From assembly GCA_036744635.1 (NCBI GenBank), contig DAIOHQ010000170.1, positions 1 to 11,089 of the forward strand: 11,089 nt of DNA. The letters run 5' to 3'. Of the stretch, positions 1 through 5,768 are shown piece after piece (the stretch's first letter is position 1; every line of letters starts with the position of its first letter). Under the pieces are notes generated by a model. It was not told the DNA's origin. It saw nothing but the letters and a program-made list of their open reading frames with translations, and searched no databases. Origin of the DNA: DAIOHQ01 sp036744635 (GTDB taxonomy: Bacteria; Planctomycetota; Phycisphaerae; Tepidisphaerales; Tepidisphaeraceae). A program made the position numbers and the translations under genes.

Positions 1-1983
1 TGCTTGGGGTGCTGCGCCGACGGCCGGAGGCGGCAGGGGGGGCGGGGGGGGCAGCTTGACGGTTGCGCTCAACGTATAAATGCCGGGTTGATCGGTGTCG
101 CCGCAGCGCAGTTCCGTGCGCTCCGGCGATTTCACCACATCCACCGGAATGCGATCTCCATCCGGCAGCACCACCCGCGCGTTCTCCACCGTCCCTTCCT
201 CGAAGATCGCCTGAATTGGCTGCCCGGGCGTCAGGTCGCGCCGGGCCAGCGTCCCGCCGGCAAGATAGCGCACCATCGACTGCACATAGGGCAGATAAAA
301 CGGCGACAGCGGCAGCGTGCTCCAATCGGCATCCAGCGGCGTCGTCTGCAGCATCACCCGCCCGCGCCCCGCGGTCGCTTCCACCAGGAACGGCTTGCCC
401 GAGGCATAGCTGGCGATTTCCCAAGCATCCGGCCGGCGCGTCGCCGGGAAATACCGCCCGATCGTCGCCCGCGGCACCGGGTCCGGGCGCCCGCGCAGAA
501 ACTTTACCGCAGGATGCGACAGGTTGATGCCCAGCAGCGCGGTGGCCTCCGATCCGTCGTTCGCCGTCGGTGGCTGAAGCAGTGCCGGCATGATCCCCGT
601 GCCGTCGCGATAGAGCATGGAATTGTAGTTTTCTACCCGTGCGAGATTTCCCGGGGCGATCAGCAGCCCCCCGCCACCATAGACGAAGCGCTCGATGGCC
701 CGCACATGCACTGGGCTGAACTGCGGCACGTTCGCCAGCACCAGCACCTGATACGCCCGCAGGTCCTGATCGACCCATTTCTCCGCCGGCAAGACCGTGA
801 CCGCCGAAGGATCAGGGCCTTTGCGCCCAAGGAACTGGTATGGCGCCAGCGCCAATCGCAGGAAATCGCTCTCGCTGCGAAACGCCCCCTGCCCCCCCTG
901 CGCAGTCGGCGCGACCTGCCGCTCATCGCCGCTGACGATCAGCACCTTCACCGGCTCGCCCACGTCGATCGCGGCATCCAGTGAATCATCGCTGGTCATG
1001 CCCGCCGTCTGCACCGAAGCCGTAATCACCTGCGATCCGGCCGCGCCGAACCGCACCGGCAGCTTCACTGTCTCGGTGGCGTTTGGCGCAATCGTCACCG
1101 TTGTTGCCTGCACCGCGGCGCCCTTTCCCGCCGTCAGCGCCAGCGGCAACGCTGCCCGCGGCGATGAACCATAGTTGTGTACCGTCACCTCCACCACCGC
1201 CGCCTGATTCACAATCGCCGGCGGATTCATCAGCTCCACCGACTCCACCGCCACATTCCCGCTCTCTTCGCTGCCGACCGGGATCACCACGAAACGCGTT
1301 CTGGGTTCCCTCGCCGTCAGTCGATCCTTCCAGATCGCCGCCGCGGCGCTGTCCAGGTCTTTCCAAGTCAGGGCCTGGCGGTCGGTGACGATATAGAGCT
1401 CGCGGTTGTAGCTCCCATAGCGATCCAGGAGATCGGCCGCATCCTTCAGCGCATCGGCGACGTTCGCCTGCCCATACGAAACCTTGAGCAGCTTGAAGAC
1501 CTCATCCGCCAGCAGCTTCACATCGGTGGTAGGGGGGGTCGGGCGCCCGGCCTCCTGCGGCTTCATGTCGCCCATGTAAACCAACGCCGCCTGGTCCCCC
1601 TTCTTCAGACTGGAGAGAATCTGCAGCACCGCCTCGCGCGCCATGTCCAGCCGCGTGCGCCCGTTTTCGTCAAATCCCATGCTGGCCGAGCGATCGACGA
1701 TGATCACCGCGGTGCTGCGCCCTTCCTGCGCCAACCCCCCCCAGTGCCCGCGCACCACCGGCCGGGCCAGCGCCACCGCCAGCGCGCCGATCATCCCCAT
1801 CCGCAAGAGCAGCAACAAAAGCTGTTTCAACTTCGTGCTCTGCCGCTGCCGCATCTCCGCCGACTCCAGAAACATCATCGCCCCCCAGTCCACGCTGCGG
1901 TAGCGCGCCCGGCTCAGCAGGTGCAGCACCAGCGGAACCAGCGCCCCCCCAATTCCCGCGAGCATGGTGATGTTCAGGAACAT
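1..1983 (-). CDS. BatA-domain/VWA membrane protein with amidotransferase-like region (partial, C-terminus off window)
   Basis: The frame is open from ATG at 1983 to the window edge, giving 661 codons with no stop. An in-frame TGA lies 9 bases before the ATG, which fixes the 5' limit. Residues 4-22 and 52-72 are hydrophobic segments around a basic stretch, the usual BatA (aerotolerance regulator) N-terminus. A von Willebrand A domain follows at about 91-240, with MIDAS residues DRSAS at 97-101 and Asp201. Residues 245-340 look like an extracellular beta domain. About 345-585 resembles a class I glutamine-amidotransferase-like fold (VLIVSGD near 347, GGGGLLIAPG at 436-445). A beta segment and a proline-rich linker (644-654) end the visible part. 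Planctomycete proteins of this type are large membrane proteins of unknown precise role. The gene follows the DUF58 gene after a 61-base gap. Family assignment is strong; function is not known. Confidence 0.85.
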   Translation of the reverse strand, partial: MFLNITMLAGIGGALVPLVLHLLSRARYRSVDWGAMMFLESAEMRQRQSTKLKQLLLLLLRMGMIGALAVALARPVVRGHWGGLAQEGRSTAVIIVDRSASMGFDENGRTRLDMAREAVLQILSSLKKGDQAALVYMGDMKPQEAGRPTPPTTDVKLLADEVFKLLKVSYGQANVADALKDAADLLDRYGSYNRELYIVTDRQALTWKDLDSAAAAIWKDRLTAREPRTRFVVIPVGSEESGNVAVESVELMNPPAIVNQAAVVEVTVHNYGSSPRAALPLALTAGKGAAVQATTVTIAPNATETVKLPVRFGAAGSQVITASVQTAGMTSDDSLDAAIDVGEPVKVLIVSGDERQVAPTAQGGQGAFRSESDFLRLALAPYQFLGRKGPDPSAVTVLPAEKWVDQDLRAYQVLVLANVPQFSPVHVRAIERFVYGGGGLLIAPGNLARVENYNSMLYRDGTGIMPALLQPPTANDGSEATALLGINLSHPAVKFLRGRPDPVPRATIGRYFPATRRPDAWEIASYASGKPFLVEATAGRGRVMLQTTPLDADWSTLPLSPFYLPYVQSMVRYLAGGTLARRDLTPGQPIQAIFEEGTVENARVVLPDGDRIPVDVVKSPERTELRCGDTDQPGIYTLSATVKLPPPPPLPPPAVGAAPQA

Positions 1984-1994
1984 GATTCCAATTC

Positions 1995-2026
1995 AGTTGC
2001 CAGTGATGACATTCTTTCTGGCAACT
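1995..2026. other. 9-bp perfect inverted repeat between DUF58 and BatA genes
   Basis: AGTTGCCAG at 1995-2003 and CTGGCAACT at 2018-2026 pair perfectly around a 14-base loop. The element fills the short gap between the DUF58 stop and the BatA start and ends 11 bases before the BatA ATG on the transcribed strand. No T tract follows it, so it is not a classical intrinsic terminator. It could be an mRNA hairpin that tunes expression of the downstream gene, or an operator. Confidence 0.4.
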
Positions 2027-2044
2027 AACAACAACGAGCAACTC

Positions 2045-2965
2045 TCACTTTCGTATCGCCCGCCGGTGCAAAAACGCCGTCAGTGCGTCGATCAGCGGCT
2101 TTTGCGTGATGAAGCTCTGAAACTCCACGCCTAGCGAGCGGCAGCTTTGCTCGAGCTCTTCCCTGTGCTTGTTGAAGCTCGCCAGATACGCTTTGCGCAC
2201 CAGGGCCGGTTCGCACAGCCGCGGCTTTTCTCCCTCCAGCCCGCGGAAGCGAGACCAGGTGCGGAAGGGAAACTCCAACTCATCTGCATCCAGCACCCGC
2301 AGCGCGATCACTTCATGGCGGTCATGCCGCAGATGCGCCAACCCTTCGCGCAGCAGGCTGGCCGGTGAGAACAAATCGGAGATGATGATCACCAGCGACC
2401 GCCTCCCCAGCCGGTCGGCCACATCGTGCATCGCCCCCCCTGCCTTTACCAACCCGGCCGCGGATGCATCCGCGCGAGGACTAGGGGGGGTCGCCCGCTC
2501 CAGCAGTTCGATCACCCGTGACAATTGCGCTGTCCCCGCGTGCGGAGCCAGCCACTGGTTAAGCCGTTTGCCAAACAGCGCCAACCCCACCGTTTCCGTC
2601 TGCCCCAACATCAAATACGACAGCGCCGCCACCAGCTTTGCCCCATACTCAAACTTGGTGCCGTGCTTGCCTCCGTATCCCATCGACCCGCTGTCATCCA
2701 GCATGATCACGCAACGAAGGTTGGTCTCCTCATCATATTCCTTGATGTAATGACGGTCGGTCCGCCCCAGCACGCGCCAATCCAGCCGCCGCGGCTCATC
2801 CCCGGGAACGTAAATCCGGTGCTGGCGAAATTCGATGCTCGCGCCTTTCACCGGGCTTTTGTGCAACCCGATCGTGCTCCCCTCTACCACGCTCCGGGCC
2901 GAAAGCTGCAGGTGATTCAACCGCTCGATCAACACCCCGTCGAGATAGCGGCTGACATAACTCAT
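2045..2965 (-). CDS. DUF58 domain protein
   Basis: This 306-residue protein has the DUF58 signature: YVPGDEPRRLDW at 52-63, then YIKEYDEE at 73-80. A VWA-like metal-site motif, DDSGSMG, follows at 90-96. There is no transmembrane segment, so it is probably cytosolic, unlike longer DUF58 proteins with two N-terminal helices. DUF58 proteins normally lie between a MoxR AAA+ ATPase and a BatA/VWA protein and are thought to act in metal insertion, complex assembly or envelope maintenance; the exact role is unsettled. The BatA-type gene lies directly downstream. Upstream is a pseudokinase gene instead of moxR. The ATG at 2965 has GGAG 9 bases before it. Family assignment is firm; function is inferred from the family. 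Confidence 0.9.
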   Translation of the reverse strand: MSYVSRYLDGVLIERLNHLQLSARSVVEGSTIGLHKSPVKGASIEFRQHRIYVPGDEPRRLDWRVLGRTDRHYIKEYDEETNLRCVIMLDDSGSMGYGGKHGTKFEYGAKLVAALSYLMLGQTETVGLALFGKRLNQWLAPHAGTAQLSRVIELLERATPPSPRADASAAGLVKAGGAMHDVADRLGRRSLVIIISDLFSPASLLREGLAHLRHDRHEVIALRVLDADELEFPFRTWSRFRGLEGEKPRLCEPALVRKAYLASFNKHREELEQSCRSLGVEFQSFITQKPLIDALTAFLHRRAIRK

Positions 2966-3003
2966 GGAAACAAGCTCCGGCTGTTCCGCAAACGGCTGGA
3001 TGC

Positions 3004-3092
3004 AGAAGCCAGAAGCTAGAAGTCAGAAGTTAAAAGCTGCAAGGGGAAATTTCTACCGACTTCTGACTTCCGGCTTCTAACTTCTAGCTTCC
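3004..3092. repeat. Two opposed arrays of a degenerate 7-bp repeat (AGAAGYY)
   Basis: On the plus strand five heptads run from 3004 to 3038: AGAAGCC, AGAAGCT, AGAAGTC, AGAAGTT, AAAAGCT. After a spacer, five heptads in the opposite orientation run from 3058 to 3092: GACTTCT, GACTTCC, GGCTTCT, AACTTCT, AGCTTCC. Differences between units are nearly all transitions at fixed positions. The arms share a 12-base exact inverted match (GAAGCTAGAAGT), so the region can fold into a long imperfect hairpin. It occupies almost the whole gap between the pseudokinase and DUF58 genes. Related arrays occur at 9640-9653 and 9766-9800. Confidence 0.8.
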
Positions 3093-3094
3093 GA

Positions 3095-3982
3095 CTACTG
3101 CCCCGGCCGGCTCGCCGGCTGCATCGCGTTCGATCCCGCCTCAAACGGCGCCGGCGGTTTGGGTGTGCCCTCATTGACCATGCGCTGCACGCCATAGGCG
3201 ATCCCCACCGCCAGCACCGACGCCGCCGCCGCGCCCACCAGCGCCCTGCGCCGAATACCGCCGCCATCGCCATCCGTTGAACCCTGCTCCCTCTCACCAT
3301 CACGCTTCTCGTGTACGCCCGCCAGCCGCGATGCCAGTTGCCGCAGCGTCAGTTCCCGCCCATCCACCTCGTCCAGGAATTTCCCCAGCGGCCACTCCGC
3401 TTCCCCGCGCTGCCGCACCGTTTGGCGCAGCAGTTGCAGAATCGCATCCACGTCATGGCTTGGCTCGGCGTAGAGCAGCGGGCTGACGTGGGTCAGGCGC
3501 ACGCCGCCGCCCGGTTCGATGATGATGTTGCGGCCATGCAGCGCCCCGTGAACGATCCCCAGCGCGTGCATCGATTCCACCGCCAGCAACACCTCCCGCG
3601 CCAGCGCCAGGATTTGCTGCGGCGTGCGCTGCCCCTTTTGCACATATTCCTCAAACGTCGTTCCCTCGACGTATTCCCACACCAGAAACGCAAAGCCGCC
3701 ATCGCGCTCGACTCCGAACAAGTTTGCCACCCGCGGATTGGCCAGCTCGCGCACCCGGCCAAGCCGGTCCTTGATGCTCGGATGCAGCCCCCCCTGCCCG
3801 CGCTCCCCGTGTTCCCCGCGCCCGCGCACCAGGCAATCTTCCTCCAGCGCCTTCAACACCACCCGCCGGCCCCCCGGCGCAGGGGGGGCCACCGCCAGGT
3901 GCGACTTCCCCTCGCTCAGCACGCGCACCACCGCATACCCCCCAATCTCCTGTGCAGGGACGTGCTGAAATTCATTGCTCAT
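3095..3982 (-). CDS. Membrane-anchored protein kinase-like protein, probable pseudokinase
   Basis: The 295-residue protein follows the layout of a bacterial Hanks-type Ser/Thr kinase, but key residues are missing. VVLK at 41-44 looks like the ATP-binding lysine strand. The hinge region reads FLVWEYVEGTTFEEYV (99-114). The catalytic HRDxxxxN loop is HGALHGRN at 145-152, with Ala in place of the catalytic Asp but Asn152 kept. The DFG site aligns with HVS near 165-167. The C-lobe is very short. The glycine-rich loop is also poor (VLSEGKSHLAVAP, 21-33). A charged linker leads to one transmembrane helix at about 248-266 and a short tail. A kinase activity is unlikely; a scaffold or sensor role is my inference. 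It is the first gene of the cluster with DUF58 and BatA/VWA. The ATG at 3982 has only a weak GGA upstream. Confidence 0.75.
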   Translation of the reverse strand: MSNEFQHVPAQEIGGYAVVRVLSEGKSHLAVAPPAPGGRRVVLKALEEDCLVRGRGEHGERGQGGLHPSIKDRLGRVRELANPRVANLFGVERDGGFAFLVWEYVEGTTFEEYVQKGQRTPQQILALAREVLLAVESMHALGIVHGALHGRNIIIEPGGGVRLTHVSPLLYAEPSHDVDAILQLLRQTVRQRGEAEWPLGKFLDEVDGRELTLRQLASRLAGVHEKRDGEREQGSTDGDGGGIRRRALVGAAAASVLAVGIAYGVQRMVNEGTPKPPAPFEAGSNAMQPASRPGQ

Positions 3983-4032
3983 TCGATGATTCCAGATCGG
4001 CGACTTCCGCGATCCAACTTCGGACCGAAACG

Positions 4033-4061
4033 GGAATAGAACACTCTACCACACCGGCCAA
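4033..4061 (-). promoter_or_regulatory. Weak promoter-like site upstream of the pseudokinase gene
   Basis: On the minus strand TTGGCC (4061-4056) and TATTCC (4038-4033) are separated by 17 bases, 50 bases before the pseudokinase ATG. Each hexamer matches the sigma-70 consensus only partly (4 of 6 and 3 of 6). The 138-base gap 3983-4120 holds an AT-rich patch and no gene. It is the natural place for a promoter separating this cluster from the hydrolase gene, but the match is poor. Confidence 0.25.
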
Positions 4062-4120
4062 TTGATAAAAACGATATGGATACAACGATTGGCGAATTTA
4101 TTCAGCGGGCCGAGCAGCGC

Positions 4121-5020
4121 CTACAGCCACTTCCCCAGCCAGGCAATCACTTCTCGCCGCATTTCCGGAGTTTCCTCGTGCTGGCAATCATAGGCTGACA
4201 GTTTCCACCGATCAGGCGCCCCCGCCTGGGCGTACACCGTTCGCAGCTCTGCGTCGATGCGCTGCAGTCCCGCGGCCGGCGTCAGCGTGTCGCGCAATCC
4301 CGCCAGCGCCAGATGCGGCCGCGGGGCGATCAACGCGTTTATCTGCGCCGTCGTGAAATGCTTGAGCAGCCCCGGCACATAATAATAGATGCCGTGTCTC
4401 CCCAGCCCGCCGCTTTCGATCAGCGCCTGGAAATCGGTCAGGCAGCAGAGGTCGACGCACACCTTCACGCGCTCATCCAAAGCCGCCAGCCACCACGCCA
4501 TGGTGCTGCCCATCGACATCCCCAGCGTCGCGATCCGCGAAGCATCGACATCGCCGCGGCTGGCCAGATAATCCACCGCTCGCAACGAGTCATACACCAT
4601 CATCCCCCACATCACGCGCCCGCGCCACAGCATCTCCTTGAAGCAATCCTGTTCGCTGCGGACGGCCCGCCCGCCGAAAACCCAGTGGTCAATGCACAAC
4701 CCTGCGATCCCGCGTCGCGCCAATTCCTCGGCGTAGGGCGGCGATTGCAGACTGGCTCGGCCGGCGATGAATTCTTCCTTGCCGATCTCATACGCGCCCC
4801 CATGGGCGTGATTATAGAGCACCACCGGCGCCTTCCCCTTCGCGTTGACAGGCCGCGTAAAATACGCCGGCACAGGCTCAAAACCGTTAAGATCCAGCGA
4901 AAGCGTCTCCAGCACGTAATGCCCGCGCCGCTCCTCCGCCAATTTGGTTACTTGGATCGGCCGATGTCGGTCGGGAAGGTCGCCGAGGAGAGAATAGAGC
5001 TCGGCGCGGTGGTCACTCAT
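4121..5020 (-). CDS. Alpha/beta hydrolase of the dienelactone hydrolase/acetyl esterase type
   Basis: The protein is 299 residues from the ATG at 5020. The open frame extends 45 bases upstream to a TTG, but the ATG overlaps the vapC stop as TGATG, which favours coupled translation from 5020. The nucleophile elbow is GMSMG, with Ser169. Asp244 in GLRDTLTP and His281 in DCQHEETPEM complete a likely triad. HAHGG at 71-75 is a plausible oxyanion-hole loop. There is no signal peptide, so it is probably cytosolic. Enzymes of this superfamily cleave esters, lactones or acetylated sugars; the substrate cannot be read from sequence. It is the last gene of a run that starts with the VapBC pair. Confidence 0.85.
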   Translation of the reverse strand: MSDHRAELYSLLGDLPDRHRPIQVTKLAEERRGHYVLETLSLDLNGFEPVPAYFTRPVNAKGKAPVVLYNHAHGGAYEIGKEEFIAGRASLQSPPYAEELARRGIAGLCIDHWVFGGRAVRSEQDCFKEMLWRGRVMWGMMVYDSLRAVDYLASRGDVDASRIATLGMSMGSTMAWWLAALDERVKVCVDLCCLTDFQALIESGGLGRHGIYYYVPGLLKHFTTAQINALIAPRPHLALAGLRDTLTPAAGLQRIDAELRTVYAQAGAPDRWKLSAYDCQHEETPEMRREVIAWLGKWL

Positions 5021-5388
5021 CAGGGCAGGGTCAGCGGGTCGAGCAATTGCAGATTGTTGATCCACGAGAAGTCCTTCAAATTGTGGGTCGCCAGCGGGAG
5101 GTTTTGAACGATGGCGGTGGCGGCGACGAGCGAGTCCCCAAGTGATATGCGATGCGATTGGCGAAGCGCGACGGCCTGGTCAAGAATCGGAGGGGTGATG
5201 GGCAGAATAATCGCCCTGTCGAAGAAGTCGGTGAAAGCGATGCGATCTGCTTCAGAAATCCGATGAAAGCCCAGAACCTCAACATAGCTGATGGCAGAGA
5301 CAGATGCCGCAGTCTCCAGCATCCATTGCCGAAGCCGGGCATGCCTTGCCTGGCCGGAATAGATGATGATGTTGCTGTCGAGAAGCAT
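5020..5388 (-). CDS. vapC: VapC-like PIN-domain toxin
   Basis: The protein is 122 residues from ATG 5388 and has the PIN-domain pattern of acidic residues that bind the catalytic metal: Asp4 in MLLDSNIIIY, Glu37 in SYVEVLGF, Asp85 in SLGDSLVAA, and Asp106 in THNLKDF. VapC proteins are ribonucleases that usually cut tRNA or rRNA and are held inactive by a VapB partner. I chose ATG 5388 because VapC proteins normally begin just before the first Asp; a TTG at 5400 overlapping the antitoxin stop would add four residues. The antitoxin gene lies directly upstream, and the downstream hydrolase start overlaps this stop codon. The normal TRN near the C-terminus is THN here, a mild change. Confidence 0.85.
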   Translation of the reverse strand: MLLDSNIIIYSGQARHARLRQWMLETAASVSAISYVEVLGFHRISEADRIAFTDFFDRAIILPITPPILDQAVALRQSHRISLGDSLVAATAIVQNLPLATHNLKDFSWINNLQLLDPLTLP

Positions 5389-5396
5389 GCTGGAAT

Positions 5397-5648
5397 TCAA
5401 TCGCGCCCGGGCAACTCTCGATCCTTACGTATTTCGCGTTGCCACGCCACAGCATCAATTTCGGATAGGTTGCCATTTGCCGCCACCCGCTCCAGCGCTC
5501 GCACCATCGCCTCGCGATCGGCCGGCGTCTGCCGCTCCTCTTCCAGAAGCGTCACTTCCGCGGCGACCGGTCCCTGTTGGCGTGGCGCTTCATCCGGCCA
5601 CGTGATCTGGTTGCCGTTGATGATGGCATGGTAGATGCGATGCTTCAT
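5397..5648 (-). CDS. VapB-like antitoxin of the PIN toxin
   Basis: This 83-residue protein has a short N-terminal beta-rich part (MKHRIYHAIINGNQITW, with a Pro-Asp-Glu-Ala-Pro turn) and a charged, helical C-terminal half ending WQREIRKDRELPGRD (69-83). That type of C-terminus is typical of small antitoxins paired with PIN toxins in Cyanobacteria, Chloroflexi and Planctomycetes, where it wraps the toxin. The N-terminal part is where DNA binding and autoregulation would be expected. The start is well supported: GAGGTGA lies 4 bases before the ATG, the best ribosome site in the window. A TATAAT box lies 26 bases upstream of the ATG. The stop abuts the vapC start region, as expected for a pair. 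Its place in the operon makes the role probable; the fold is not certain. Confidence 0.75.
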   Translation of the reverse strand: MKHRIYHAIINGNQITWPDEAPRQQGPVAAEVTLLEEERQTPADREAMVRALERVAANGNLSEIDAVAWQREIRKDRELPGRD

Positions 5649-5674
5649 GTGTCACCTCGATGACCGTTAAAATC

Positions 5675-5680
5675 ATTATA
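5675..5680 (-). promoter_or_regulatory. TATAAT -10 box of the VapBC-hydrolase operon
   Basis: The minus strand reads TATAAT at 5680-5675 in an otherwise GC-rich spacer, 26 bases before the antitoxin ATG, with a strong Shine-Dalgarno site (5658-5652) between them. I find no good TTGACA-like -35 box at 16-18 bases. The rest of the 120-base gap after gcvPB (5649-5768) holds no gene and no convincing terminator. The site suggests vapBC and the hydrolase have their own promoter, separate from the gcv genes. Confidence 0.5.
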
Positions 5681-5768
5681 TCGCGACGCAATCCCCTTGG
5701 ATGAGAATTCTCTACGCGTGCTCCGTTTTCGGCGGCGGCTGGCCGAGTCGCCGGCGCGATGACATCCA

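Noticed and set aside
3004..3092. CRISPR array
   Set aside because: Units are 7 bases, degenerate and without spacers, and no cas gene is present.
3016..3303. Minus-strand frame running through the heptad array
   Set aside because: It overlaps the pseudokinase gene in another frame and its C-terminus is simply the translated repeat.
4077..4199. Small plus-strand ORF beginning MDTTIGEFIQRAEQRL
   Set aside because: About 40 codons, overlaps the 3' end of the hydrolase gene antisense, and has no convincing ribosome site or family match.
5700..5768. Rho-independent terminator after gcvPB
   Set aside because: Only short GC stems (CGGCG/CGCCG) with a large loop and no T tract on the transcribed strand.
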